NCBI RefSeq assembly: GCF_900143005.1
Contig: NZ_FRCS01000004.1
Coordinates: 496,001 to 560,000 of the forward strand
Length of the DNA: 64,000 nt
Direction of reading: 5' to 3'
DNA from: Cryptosporangium aurantiacum
GTDB taxonomy: Bacteria; Actinomycetota; Actinomycetes; Mycobacteriales; Cryptosporangiaceae
This document shows, in pieces, positions 8,020 to 18,559 of the stretch (position 1 is the stretch's first letter; each line of letters begins with the position of its first letter). The notes under the pieces were generated by a model. The model did not search any database, was not told where the DNA came from, and saw nothing but the letters and a program-made list of their open reading frames with translations. The translations under genes were made by a program, and so were the position numbers.

Positions 8020-8035
8020 GGCGGATATATCCGCC
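8020..8035. promoter_or_regulatory. 16-bp perfect palindrome upstream of malate synthase
   Basis: GGCGGATATATCCGCC is a perfect palindrome in the 117-bp gap between the TetR gene and aceB. Its AT core within GC arms is typical of a dimeric repressor site or a site near a -10 element. Confidence 0.5.
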
Positions 8036-8105
8036 TCGCACCTTGTCAGCCAGGGGTGCACGGCGCCTACGGTGTAACGGTCCACCCCACCGGAGGAGGC
8101 GCAAC

Positions 8106-9673
<1,568 letters not shown>

Positions 9674-9674
<1 letters not shown>

Positions 9675-10936
9675 TGCTGGACGACTTGCTGAACGCGCTC
9701 GACGTCCGGCTGGCCGACACCGACGCCGCGCTGAAGGTCCAGCACGAACGCGACGCTCCCGGGCGTCAACCCGTGCACACCGTGTACGTGCCTGCCGACC
9801 AGTTCGCGGCCGGTCTGCCCGCCCGCTGGGGAACCGAGGCGCTCGCGCTGCTGGACCAGCACGCCCCGAACCCGCACCACCTCGCCGCCGCCACCGGGCT
9901 GCCGGAACGCGCGGTCGCGGATGCCCTTCCCCGGCTCCGGGTCAAGCTCGCCACCGAGCCGATCGAGGACCTGCGGATCGACTTCGAGGACGGGTACGGC
10001 TACCGCCCGGACACCGACGAGGACGCCGACGCACAGAAGGCCGGTCAGGCCATCGCGGCGCTGATCGGACGCGACGGGGGGCCGTTCTCGCTCGGGCTCC
10101 GGGTGAAGTCGATGGAGGCGCGTGACCGGCGGCGTGGCGTCCGCACGCTGGACCTGCTGGTCGGGTCGTTGTGCGCGGCTCTGCCGGACGGACGGGAGCT
10201 GCCGCCGATGCTCCCGGGCCGCTTCGTCGTGACGCTGCCGAAGGTTTCCTCGGTCGCGCAGGTAGAGGCCGTGCTCTCGGTGGTCGAGGCCATCGAGGAC
10301 GCCCACCGGCTCACGGCAGGGACGATCGGCGTCGAACTACAGATCGAGCTGCCCTCGGCGATCCAGGGGGCGACCGGCGCGGCAACCGTGGCCACACTGG
10401 TCACCGCTGCCGGCCCGCGCTGCGCCGGAATCCACTACGGCACCTACGACTACAGCGCCGCGCTCGGCGTCGCAGCCGCGTTCCAGTCGTTGGATCACCC
10501 GGTCGCCGACCACGCGAAGGCCGTGATGCTGCTGGCCGCGGTGCAGGCCGGGGTGCCCGCGGTGGACGGATCGACGAACGTCATGCCGACCGGCTCCACC
10601 GCGGACGTGCACGCCGCCTGGAGAAACCACGCGCGGCTGGTGCGCCGCTCGCTGGAGCGGGCCTACTACCAAGGCTGGGACATGCACCCCGGTCACCTGG
10701 TCACCCGGTACCTGGCCACCTACGTGTTCTTCCGGGACGCGCTTCCCACGGCTGTTACCCGCTTGACCACCTACCTCGCCCGTTCCTCCCACGGTGGCGG
10801 AGTGGTCGACGAGCCCGCAACCGCCCGCGCGCTCGCCGCGGTGATCCTGCGCGGCCTGGACTGCGGCGCGCTCACCGAGGACGAGGTGCCGCTCGACGTC
10901 CCACAGCTCCGGCGGCTGTCCCGCCCACGGCACTAG
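9674..10936 (+). CDS. HpcH/HpaI-aldolase / citrate-lyase-beta-like protein
   Basis: A 420-residue protein of the phosphoenolpyruvate/citrate-lyase-beta barrel superfamily. Supporting motifs are LRIDFEDGYG (about residues 96-105), GVELQIELPSAIQG with a likely metal-binding Glu, and HYGTYDYSAAL with a likely metal-binding Asp. It is longer than HpaI aldolases and corresponds to an uncharacterised actinobacterial family (DUF6986 from memory). It is coupled to malate synthase by TGATG and followed nine bases later by allantoinase. The reaction is unknown. The pathway here lacks an identified ureidoglycolate lyase, so a role in handling ureidoglycolate or glyoxylate is a reasonable but untested idea. 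Confidence 0.75.
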
Positions 10937-10944
10937 GGGTCTCG

Positions 10945-12276
10945 TTGTTGGATGTGGTGATCCGCGCGCGGCGGGTGGTGACCGCGACCGGTGAGGTCGA
11001 CCGGGCGATCGGTGTCGCGAACGGCACGATCGTGGCGATCGAGCCGTTCGACGCCGACCTCTCCGCCCCCGACGAGGTGACGCTGCCGGACGATCACGTG
11101 CTGATGCCCGGCGTCGTCGACACGCACGTGCACGTCAACGAGCCGGGCCGCACCGAGTGGGAAGGCTTCGCGACCGCGACCAGGGCTGCGATCGCCGGTG
11201 GCGTCACGACGATCGTCGACATGCCGTTGAACAGCATCCCGCCGACCACGGACGTGTCCGCCCTCACCCTCAAACGCAAGACCGCGGCCGGTCAGGTGCA
11301 CTGCGACGTCGGGTTCTGGGGCGGCGTGGTGCCGGGCAACCTGCCGGACCTGCGCGGACTGCACGACTCCGGCGTCTTCGGGTTCAAGTGCTTCCTGCTG
11401 CACTCCGGCGTCGACGAGTTCCCGCCGGTCGACCCGTCGCAGCTCGAGGACGCGCTCAAAGCCCTGCACTCCTACGACGCGCTGCTGATCGTCCACGCCG
11501 AGGACTCGCAGGCGATCGACCGCGCCCCGACCGCTCGCGGCGACCGGTACGCGGACTTCCTCGCCTCCCGGCCGCGTGGCGCCGAGAACGTCGCGATCGC
11601 GCAGGTCATCGAGCTGGCCCGGTGGACTGGCGCTCGTGTTCACATCCTGCATCTGTCGAGCTCGGACGCTCTCCCGATGATCGTCTCGGCGCGCAGGGAC
11701 GGCGTCCGCATCACGGCGGAAACCTGCCCGCACTACCTCAGCTTCACCGCGGAAGCGGTGCCCGACGGAGCGACGCAGTACAAGTGCTGCCCGCCGATCC
11801 GGGAAGCGAGCAACCGCGAGCTCCTCTGGGAAGGGCTTCGGAACGGCGTGATCGACTGCATCGTGTCCGACCACTCCCCCTGCACGCCGGAACTGAAGCG
11901 GTTCGACATCGGCGACTTCGGCGTCGCGTGGGGCGGGATCGCGTCGGTCGAGGTCGGTCTGTCGGCGATCTGGTCGGAAGCGCGGACCCGCGGGTTCACG
12001 TTGGCCGACGTCGCCCGCTGGATGTCGCAGCGACCGGCCGAGATCGCCGGTCTCCGGCGCAAAGGCCGGATAGCGCTGGGGTTCGACGCCGACTTTGCCG
12101 TCTTCGATCCGGACGCCGGGCGCGTGGTCGACCCGGCGCAGCTCCACCACCGGCATCCGGTGACGCCGTACGCGTTCCGTCCGCTCGCCGGCATCGTGCG
12201 CGAGACCTGGCTGCGGGGGCGCCGGGTGACCGGCGACGAGCCGACCGGACAGCTGCTCACCAGGGGGAACGCATGA
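10945..12276 (+). CDS. allB: Allantoinase
   Basis: A 443-residue cyclic amidohydrolase opening allantoin to allantoate. Metal-site features are all seen: DTHVHVNEPGRTEWEGF (HxH), the carboxylatable Lys in FGFKCFLLHSGVDEFP, His in LIVHAEDSQ, HILHLSS, and the late Asp in IVSDHSPCTPELK. The start is a TTG at 10945 or 10948 giving (M)LDVVIRARRVV, which matches allantoinase N termini; no ATG exists near. The stop overlaps the allantoicase start (ATGA), so the two are co-translated. Confidence 0.93.
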   Translation: MLDVVIRARRVVTATGEVDRAIGVANGTIVAIEPFDADLSAPDEVTLPDDHVLMPGVVDTHVHVNEPGRTEWEGFATATRAAIAGGVTTIVDMPLNSIPPTTDVSALTLKRKTAAGQVHCDVGFWGGVVPGNLPDLRGLHDSGVFGFKCFLLHSGVDEFPPVDPSQLEDALKALHSYDALLIVHAEDSQAIDRAPTARGDRYADFLASRPRGAENVAIAQVIELARWTGARVHILHLSSSDALPMIVSARRDGVRITAETCPHYLSFTAEAVPDGATQYKCCPPIREASNRELLWEGLRNGVIDCIVSDHSPCTPELKRFDIGDFGVAWGGIASVEVGLSAIWSEARTRGFTLADVARWMSQRPAEIAGLRRKGRIALGFDADFAVFDPDAGRVVDPAQLHHRHPVTPYAFRPLAGIVRETWLRGRRVTGDEPTGQLLTRGNA

Positions 12277-13379
12277 TCGACCTCGCTGCGCGTCCGTTCG
12301 GGGGTGCGGTCGTGGCCGCGAACGACGAGACGTTCGCGGAGAAGGAGAACCTGATCCGGCCGGATGCGCCGCTGTTCCAGTCGCACACGTTCGGCCACAA
12401 GGGACAGGTTTACGACGGCTGGGAGACTCGCCGTCGGCGCACGCCCGGCCACGACTGGGCGATCGTCCGGCTCGGTGCTCCCGGGTTCGTCCGGCAGGCG
12501 ATCGTCGACACCGCACACTTCACCGGCAACTACCCCGAGGAGTGCTGGCTGGAAGGCCGGTACGTGGACGGCTACCCTTCCGTCGCATCGCTCGTCGACG
12601 ACGAAGGCTGGGTGCCGCTCACCGGTCGGGTTCGTCTCGCCGGTGACAGCGCCAATGGGATCGACGTCGCCGATGGGCCACTGGTGACGCATGTCCGGCT
12701 GAACATCGCCCCGGACGGCGGCGTCGCCCGGCTGCGGATCCTGGGCGACGCCGTTCCCGATCCCCGGCGTCTGGCGGGCGTACCGCTCGACCTGGCCGCG
12801 CTGCACAACGGTGGCCGGGTCGACGACTGCAGCAACCGCTTCTACTCCCCCGCCGACCACGTCCTACTGCCCGGACAGGCCCAGACGATGGGCCAGGGGT
12901 GGGAGACGCGGCGCCGCCGGGGCGACGGCAACGACTGGCTGCTGATCCGGCTCGCCGGTCCGGGGCACGTCCGGCAGCTGGTCGTCGACACGACGCACTT
13001 CGTCGGGAACGCGCCGGGCGCGGTGCGGGTGCGGGCGCTGGACGCCGGGCTCCACGACCCGAACGGCGACGAGGGGTGGACGGAGCTGCTGGAGCGGCGT
13101 CCGCTGCTGCCCGACACCCCACATTGGTTCGCTACTGATGCGGCGGTGCGGGCGACGCACCTCCGGGTGGACGTGTTCCCGGACGGCGGCCTGGCCCGGG
13201 TGCGTGCCTACGGGCGGCTGGCGAGCGACGGGTGGAGCGCGCTGGTGTCCCGCTGGTGGGCGGCGCTGCCGACCGAGGCGGCGCGGTGCGTATTGGTGGG
13301 CGCCGGTCTGCCCGAGACACTCGCCGACAAACCCGACCGCCCCGTCCCCCCAGCACTGACCAAGGCGCTAGAGCACTAG
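12273..13379 (+). CDS. alc: Allantoicase
   Basis: A 368-residue allantoicase hydrolysing allantoate to ureidoglycolate and urea. It has the family's internal duplication: YDGWETRRRRTPGHDWAIVR with DTAHFTGNYPE in the first half, and MGQGWETRRRRGDGNDWLLI with DTTHFVGNAPG in the second. ATG at 12273 overlaps the allantoinase stop by four bases. The urea product is presumably used by the urease encoded at 25826-30361, and the glyoxylate half by malate synthase at the head of this operon. Confidence 0.93.
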   Translation: MIDLAARPFGGAVVAANDETFAEKENLIRPDAPLFQSHTFGHKGQVYDGWETRRRRTPGHDWAIVRLGAPGFVRQAIVDTAHFTGNYPEECWLEGRYVDGYPSVASLVDDEGWVPLTGRVRLAGDSANGIDVADGPLVTHVRLNIAPDGGVARLRILGDAVPDPRRLAGVPLDLAALHNGGRVDDCSNRFYSPADHVLLPGQAQTMGQGWETRRRRGDGNDWLLIRLAGPGHVRQLVVDTTHFVGNAPGAVRVRALDAGLHDPNGDEGWTELLERRPLLPDTPHWFATDAAVRATHLRVDVFPDGGLARVRAYGRLASDGWSALVSRWWAALPTEAARCVLVGAGLPETLADKPDRPVPPALTKALEH

Positions 13380-13404
13380 GTCGCTGGCCTGTGGACGAGC
13401 TGTC

Positions 13405-15171
13405 CTAGCTGAGGAGGGCGGTCAGGGCGGGGTTGTCTACGGACGCGGCTAGGGCGCGGGCGGCCTCGGCGGCTCCCGGCGCACCGGCGTTCCGGCGGTG
13501 CAGCGCGGCCCGCACGCTGAGCTCCGCCATCCCGCTGTGCTCGGCGAGCGTGGCGAGTTCCGCGACCCACCCGGCGGTCTCCGGGCGGCCCGCGGCGGCA
13601 CCGACCGTGGCCAACGCGTCCAGCGCGTACGCCTCGACCCAGACGTACCCGTCCGAAAGCCTGCCCGCGCGCCGCCTGGCGTCCAGCAGCGTCTCGACCG
13701 CGCCGGACAGGTCTCCCTCGGCGGCCCGGACCAGGCCGAGCCCACGTGCCGAGAGGCCCTCCCAGCACGGATCGCCGATCTGGCAGCCGAGCGCGAACGC
13801 GTGCTCCAGCCGACCCCGTGCGGTGTTCAGTTCTCCCCGTCTCAGATCCACCTCGGCCCGGAGCGCCTCCGGCCACGGGACGAACGTGACCCACCCGCTC
13901 CCGGACGCGCGCTCCAGCGCCTCGTCCAGCGCGTCGGCCGCCGCGTCGAGGTCGCTGCGCAGCAAATGCACGCGCCCGACCATCGACATCACGTAGGACC
14001 GTCTGCGCTCGTCCGCGGCGCACTCGGCGGCCTCGTCCAGCGCGTCCAGCGCATCGGCGTACCGACCCAGGTCGGACCGCGTGCTGCCGCGCACGGACAG
14101 CGCGAACGCCCGCTGCGCCGGATCGCTGGTCACGCTCTCCGCGCAGCTCAACCATGGCTCCACCCGCTGGTAGCGGGCTCGCAGAAACTCGACGTACGCC
14201 AGCTCGACGTACGCGGTGGCGAGCGACGCCGGCTCGGCGCGGTGGCAGGCCAGCGCCCGGTGCAGGACAGCCGCCCCCTCCTCGTCGCTGCCCCGGGCGG
14301 CGTGCACGAGCGCCGTGCCGAGCGCGGTGTAGGCCGCCGCGGCGACCGCGCCGTCACCGAGCCGTTCGGCGTCCGCGACCGCGCGCCGTAGGCACTCCAA
14401 TCCGGGGTCCAGCGCGCCTGCGCTGATCGCTGCCTCGCCGGCGTCTAGCAGCGCCCGCACCGCCGGGCGGCCGGTGGCCGGCCCGGTGGTCGTGGACGCC
14501 GTCCGGGTGGCCATCGCCGCGTCGAGCGCCGGGCCGGGCTCGACGCCCAGCTCGTTCCGGAACAGCGTCCGGCAGGCCGCGGCTCGCCGGGCGGCGTCCA
14601 CGCCGTGACCGCCGACGGCCAGCGCCCGGACCAGCAGGACGTGGTAGTTCTCGTCGTACGGCGCGAGCGTGACCAACCGCCCGGCGAGTTCGGCGCTCTG
14701 CTCCGCGTCCCCGGCCGCCAACAGCGCCAGCGCGCTCTCGTGCAGCAGCGACTCGACCGCACCACGAGCGTGCCGCCGCTGCGCGTCCAACCAGATCTCG
14801 AACGAGGGGCAGCCGGCGAACCTCAGCGTGCCGAGCAGGTCCGATCCGGGCGGGGGCGTAGCCCCGCGCTCACGCAGCCCCCAGACGTCGACGGTCGGTA
14901 CCTCGGACCAGTTCGGGATCAGCGGGTCACCGCGGAAGGCGCCCGGATCCCCGACCAGCCGCCGCAGCGCGGACAGGTTCCACCGCAGCGCCGCCAGCGG
15001 ATCGTCAGCCGTCGGGAACAGCAGGCCGGCGACGTCGGCCCGGCCGGGAGGCGTCTCCCGGAGCACCAGATACGCGAGCAGGCCCCACACCTTGTGGCCG
15101 CGTGGGGCCGGTTGCTCGGCGCCGTCCAGGACGACGCGGGGAGAGCCGAGAAGGTGAATGTGCAACGTCAT
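13405..15171 (-). CDS. SARP/BTAD-type transcriptional regulator with TPR-like repeats
   Basis: A 588-residue regulator. The N terminus (MTLHIHLLGSPRVVLDGAEQ..., about 1-95) fits the winged-helix domain of SARP/AfsR proteins. The bacterial transcriptional activation domain follows (about 95-215; LLHESALALLAAGD, APYDENYHVLLVRAL). The rest is an alanine-rich helical array with TPR-like repeats (ALRAEVDLRRGELNTARGRLEHAFALG). No NTPase domain is present. It lies 22 bp downstream of the DUF4242 gene, most likely in one transcript. Pairing of such regulators with a DUF4242 protein is common in actinomycetes. Targets are unknown. Confidence 0.82.
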   Translation of the reverse strand: MTLHIHLLGSPRVVLDGAEQPAPRGHKVWGLLAYLVLRETPPGRADVAGLLFPTADDPLAALRWNLSALRRLVGDPGAFRGDPLIPNWSEVPTVDVWGLRERGATPPPGSDLLGTLRFAGCPSFEIWLDAQRRHARGAVESLLHESALALLAAGDAEQSAELAGRLVTLAPYDENYHVLLVRALAVGGHGVDAARRAAACRTLFRNELGVEPGPALDAAMATRTASTTTGPATGRPAVRALLDAGEAAISAGALDPGLECLRRAVADAERLGDGAVAAAAYTALGTALVHAARGSDEEGAAVLHRALACHRAEPASLATAYVELAYVEFLRARYQRVEPWLSCAESVTSDPAQRAFALSVRGSTRSDLGRYADALDALDEAAECAADERRRSYVMSMVGRVHLLRSDLDAAADALDEALERASGSGWVTFVPWPEALRAEVDLRRGELNTARGRLEHAFALGCQIGDPCWEGLSARGLGLVRAAEGDLSGAVETLLDARRRAGRLSDGYVWVEAYALDALATVGAAAGRPETAGWVAELATLAEHSGMAELSVRAALHRRNAGAPGAAEAARALAASVDNPALTALLS

Positions 15172-15193
15172 CCGGCCTCCCCGCGGTGCCCGT

Positions 15194-15466
15194 TTACTCG
15201 GCGGACGTCACGTCGACGGTCGTCCGGACCTCGCTCACCCGGTCGGCCGGGAACCCGCCCCGGCGCGCGTGCTCCCGCACCAACTCCGCGTCATCGGCGA
15301 CGTAGACGCAGTACATCTTGTCGTCGGTGACGTAGCTCTGTATCCACTGGACGTGCGGGCTCAGCTCGTTCAGCACGGCGCGCGACTTCTGCGAGATCGC
15401 ACGCAGTTCCTCCGGGCTCGACGCGCCCAAGCCTGGGATCTCCCGCTCGATGACGAACTTCGGCAT
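15194..15466 (-). CDS. DUF4242 (SCO4226-like) small protein
   Basis: A 90-residue protein starting MPKFVIEREIPGLG at ATG 15466, preceded by the Shine-Dalgarno CCAGGAGAAA. The body ESYVTDDKMYCVY-like segment (here IQSYVTDDKMYCVYVA) matches the DUF4242 ferredoxin-like fold; the Streptomyces member SCO4226 is a nickel-binding protein. A longer in-frame start at 15577 lacks a ribosome site. It is the first gene of a probable two-gene unit with the SARP-type regulator. Metal binding here is inferred from the family. Confidence 0.82.
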   Translation of the reverse strand: MPKFVIEREIPGLGASSPEELRAISQKSRAVLNELSPHVQWIQSYVTDDKMYCVYVADDAELVREHARRGGFPADRVSEVRTTVDVTSAE

Positions 15467-15608
15467 GTGTTTCTCCTGGTGTCGCGGGACCCCCGTGGCC
15501 CCGACGACGACCAGCGTCGGGCGCGCCCGTGTGACCGGGCGTGTGACGGGTCGCGACACCCTTTCGAAACACACCATTCACCCACGAGTCGCACCGCACA
15601 ATGGAGCG

Positions 15609-16094
15609 ATGACGGATCGCAGGACTCCTTTCATCGTCGGTGATGAATCCGCAACCCTGCTGGCTTTCCTCGCCTACCTCCGACAAGCCATCATCCGGAA
15701 GATCGAAGACCTCTCCGAGTCCGAAGCCCGGCGTTCGGTGGTGCCGTCGGGAACCAGCCTGGCCGGGCTCGTCAAACACCTGACCGTCGCCGAGCGGTAC
15801 TGGTTCCGCCACGTCTGGGCCGGTGACCCCGGCGTCGAGTGGGACCGGCACAGCTGGGACGTCGCTGACGACGTGACGGTCGACCAGCTCATCGACGACT
15901 ACCGCGAGGCATGGAAGGAGTCCGACCGGCTGATTGAGGCGGCGCCGGACCTCGACGCCCCGTGCGCCGAGGAGTACCGGAGCCACCGGCTCTCGCTGCG
16001 GTGGGTGCTCGTGCACATGATCGAGGAGACCAGCCGCCACGCCGGTCACGCCGACATCACCCGGGAGTTGATCGACGGCTCGACGGGCCGCTAG
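15609..16094 (+). CDS. DinB-family (DUF664) metal-dependent protein
   Basis: A 161-residue four-helix-bundle protein of the DinB/DUF664 group, many of which are thiol-dependent transferases. Candidate metal-binding histidines are in VKHLTVAERYWFRHVW (about residue 56) and in VHMIEETSRHAGHAD (about 137-148). ATG at 15609 lies close to a weak GGAG. It is divergent from the DUF4242 gene and convergent with pucR, sharing a four-base CTAG overlap that contains both stop codons. Substrate unknown. Confidence 0.82.
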   Translation: MTDRRTPFIVGDESATLLAFLAYLRQAIIRKIEDLSESEARRSVVPSGTSLAGLVKHLTVAERYWFRHVWAGDPGVEWDRHSWDVADDVTVDQLIDDYREAWKESDRLIEAAPDLDAPCAEEYRSHRLSLRWVLVHMIEETSRHAGHADITRELIDGSTGR

Positions 16095-17572
16095 CCCAGC
16101 CGGAGCGCGAGAAACAGGTCGACGCGGTCGTCCAGCCTGCCCAGGTTCCGGCCGGTCAGCTGCTCGACCTTGGCGATCCGGTAGCGGACCGTGTTCACGT
16201 GCAGGTGCAGCACCTCGGCGCACCGGCTCCAGGAGCCGGCGTGGTCGAGGAACGCGGTCAGCGTCGCGACCAGCTCCGCGTCGTGCGTGCTGTCGTAGGC
16301 GAGCACGGGGCCGAGCACCCGGTTGCGGTACGCGCGGCGCACCTCGTCCGGGACGCTGCCGAGCAGGAGCATGTGCGAGTCGATCTCGTCGGCGGTGACC
16401 ACCGCGGCGGCCTCGCTCCGGGCCGCCGCGAGCCCGGCGGCGTGCCGCGCCTCCTCCAACGCGGCGAACAGCGCGGGGCCGGCCGCGACCGTGCCGCTCA
16501 CGCCGGTGGGCAGCCGGGCACCGCCCAGACCCGCTGCCACCGCGGCGTACCCGGCGCGGACGGCGTCGGCCAGCTGGTCCGCGGTCAGGTCACGGGACGG
16601 CACGACGGCCAACGTCGTCCCGCCACGGACGCCGACGACCGGGTCGGGTACCGCGGTCCGGAGCACCTCGTCGAGCACCGCGACCCCCAGCTCACCGTCG
16701 CTGACCAGCACGGTCACCGGGGTACCGGGCCCGATCCCCGCGACCCGCAGCGCCGGCAGCAGCTCTGCGGCCGCGTCGCCGCCCGCGGTCAGCGCCCGGA
16801 GCACCTGGTCGGCGAGGCGGCGCTCGGCGCGGCGTCCGGCGTCGACCCTGGCTCGTTCCAACGCGACCAGCCCGGCGAGCTCCTCGGCGAGCACCATGGC
16901 GTCGGCCAGCTCGGCCGGGCAGGCGACGAACCAGGCGACGGTCCGGTGCCGGTCGGGCGCGTCGGCCGGCAGCAGCCGGATCCGGCGGCCCGCCACGGTC
17001 ACCGACGCCGGGAGCCGCGGTGCGGTGAGCACCGCGTGGACGAGCGCAGCGCGCTCCGGCGGCGGCGCACCGGCGATCACGCCCGCGACCGGGCTCAGCA
17101 CCGCACACGGCTCCCCCAGTTCGGCCGCCGCGACGTCCAGCAGCCGGTTCAGGCCGGCCCGCCCGGCGAGCACCGCCAGCAGCCGACGCCCCACCGGCCG
17201 GGCGGGCGCGTTCCCGGCCAGCACCCGGCGAGTGATCTCGGCGAACGACAGCGAGGCCGGTACGGCGAAGAGCGGCAACCCCCGGCGTCGGCAGACGTCC
17301 GTCAACTCGTCCGGAACACCGCCCAGGGCCGCTTCCCCCGCCCCCAGCGCCGTCGCACCGGAGTCCACCAGCGCATCCACGAACCCGGCAGCCGCCTCGG
17401 CCGACCACCAGACCAACCCGGTGAGCACCAGCTCCCCGCCGGTCAGGTACCGGCCGGGGTCCGTCAGGTCGGTCGTGTAGACGTCCACGATCGCCCGCCG
17501 CTCAGCACCCGACGGCAGCACCAGCGGCCGTAGCCCCAGGTCACCCGTCTCGAGCAGCTCTCCGAGCAGCAC
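16091..17572 (-). CDS. pucR: PucR-family purine catabolism regulator
   Basis: A 493-residue PucR-type activator. The N-terminal PucR domain (about 1-125) opens MLLGELLETGDLGLRPLV. A degenerate GGDEF/CdaR-like middle follows. The C terminus holds the helix-turn-helix_30 signature: TLTAFLDHAGSWSRCAEVLHLHVNTVRYRIAKVEQLTG. GTG at 17572 is preceded by a strong AAGGAGGTG. It is divergent from the urate-degradation genes starting at 17705, so it very probably regulates them and perhaps the allantoin operon. An inverted repeat overlapping its own ribosome site lies at 17578-17605. Confidence 0.92.
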   Translation of the reverse strand: MLLGELLETGDLGLRPLVLPSGAERRAIVDVYTTDLTDPGRYLTGGELVLTGLVWWSAEAAAGFVDALVDSGATALGAGEAALGGVPDELTDVCRRRGLPLFAVPASLSFAEITRRVLAGNAPARPVGRRLLAVLAGRAGLNRLLDVAAAELGEPCAVLSPVAGVIAGAPPPERAALVHAVLTAPRLPASVTVAGRRIRLLPADAPDRHRTVAWFVACPAELADAMVLAEELAGLVALERARVDAGRRAERRLADQVLRALTAGGDAAAELLPALRVAGIGPGTPVTVLVSDGELGVAVLDEVLRTAVPDPVVGVRGGTTLAVVPSRDLTADQLADAVRAGYAAVAAGLGGARLPTGVSGTVAAGPALFAALEEARHAAGLAAARSEAAAVVTADEIDSHMLLLGSVPDEVRRAYRNRVLGPVLAYDSTHDAELVATLTAFLDHAGSWSRCAEVLHLHVNTVRYRIAKVEQLTGRNLGRLDDRVDLFLALRLG

Positions 17573-17577
17573 CGTCC

Positions 17578-17605
17578 ACCTCCTTGGAGGAACCTACAAG
17601 GAGGT
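17578..17605. promoter_or_regulatory. Inverted repeat in the pucR-uraD divergent region
   Basis: ACCTCCTTG (17578-17586) and CAAGGAGGT (17597-17605) are perfect 9-bp arms with a 10-bp spacer. The pucR-proximal arm is pucR's Shine-Dalgarno sequence read on the minus strand. As DNA it could be a PucR dimer site; as pucR leader RNA it could form a hairpin hiding the ribosome site. Confidence 0.5.
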
Positions 17606-17704
17606 ATCCCTCCGACTCGGTGGGCTTGGAGTGCATCAGCATGTCGGGCGGTGTGTTATGGACACCAGGATGGCAGCACGGACGAGTATCTCCAGGGGGC
17701 ACCG

Positions 17705-18229
17705 TTGACCAGCGTGGACGAGTTGAACGCCGCCGAAGCCGACGCCGCTGCGGCCATGCTGCATCCGTGCTGCGCCTCGACGGCTTGGGGGCGGGCAGTC
17801 GTGGCGGGTCGTCCGTATCCCGGTCTGGACGCGCTCCTCGCCGCATCCGACCCGATCGTGAGGTCGCTGAGCTGGGCAGACGTCGAGGAAGCGCTGGCCG
17901 CGCACCCACGGATCGGTGACCGCCCCACGGACGCCGCCACCACCGAGAAGAAGTGGTCCCAGGGTGAGCAGGCGGGGGTCGCCGACGCCGACGGCGAGGT
18001 GCTGGCCGCGCTGGCCGACGGGAACGCCGCGTACGAGGCACGATTCGGCCACGTCTATCTGGTGTGCGCGTCGGGCAAGTCGGCGGAAGAGCTGCTCGGC
18101 ATCCTGCAGGACCGGTTGGACAACGACCCGGCGCACGAACACGACGTAGTGCGCGGCGAGCTCGCGGCGATCACCCGGCTGCGGCTGCAGAAGCTGTTCG
18201 CTGACGAATCAGTGGAGGTCCGTCCTTGA
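17705..18229 (+). CDS. uraD: OHCU decarboxylase
   Basis: A 174-residue 2-oxo-4-hydroxy-4-carboxy-5-ureidoimidazoline decarboxylase, the last step making S-allantoin. Family marks are LHPCCASTAWGRAVV, AHPRIGDR with the catalytic His, WSQGEQAGV, NAAYEARFGHVYLVCASGKSA and RLRLQKLF. TTG at 17705 (after CAGGGGGCACC) gives an N terminus like known members; a GTG at 17651 would add an unrelated tail. The stop overlaps the uraH start. It is the first gene of the uraD-uraH-uricase-deaminase operon. Confidence 0.92.
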   Translation: MTSVDELNAAEADAAAAMLHPCCASTAWGRAVVAGRPYPGLDALLAASDPIVRSLSWADVEEALAAHPRIGDRPTDAATTEKKWSQGEQAGVADADGEVLAALADGNAAYEARFGHVYLVCASGKSAEELLGILQDRLDNDPAHEHDVVRGELAAITRLRLQKLFADESVEVRP

Positions 18230-18558
18230 CTCTCTCGACGCACGTCCTGGACGCGACTACCGGACGCCCGGCCGACGGCGTGCGGACCGTCTGGGACAGC
18301 TGGTCCGACGGAACCTGGACGCCGGTCGCCACCCGGGAGACCGACGGCGACGGCCGGATCTCCGACTGGGGCGCCACCGAGCTCGGGCTCGGCGTGCACC
18401 GCCTGGTCTTCGCCACCGGAGCGTGGTTCGCCGCGCGACGGCAGCGCACGTTCTACCCCGAGGTGTCGGTGGTCTTCGAGGTCACCGACACCGCGGCACA
18501 CCACCACGTGCCGCTCCTGCTGTCGCCGTTCGCCTACTCCACCTACCGCGGGAGCTGA
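18226..18558 (+). CDS. uraH: 5-hydroxyisourate hydrolase
   Basis: A 110-residue transthyretin-like HIU hydrolase converting 5-hydroxyisourate to OHCU. The N-terminal LSTHVLDATTGRPA and the C-terminal tetrapeptide YRGS are the family signatures; conserved His and Arg residues are present in between. TTG at 18226 overlaps the uraD stop by four bases (TTGA), and uricase starts two bases after its stop. It acts between uricase and UraD, and the gene order reflects a coupled three-enzyme set. Confidence 0.94.
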   Translation: MTLSTHVLDATTGRPADGVRTVWDSWSDGTWTPVATRETDGDGRISDWGATELGLGVHRLVFATGAWFAARRQRTFYPEVSVVFEVTDTAAHHHVPLLLSPFAYSTYRGS

Positions 18559-18559
18559 C

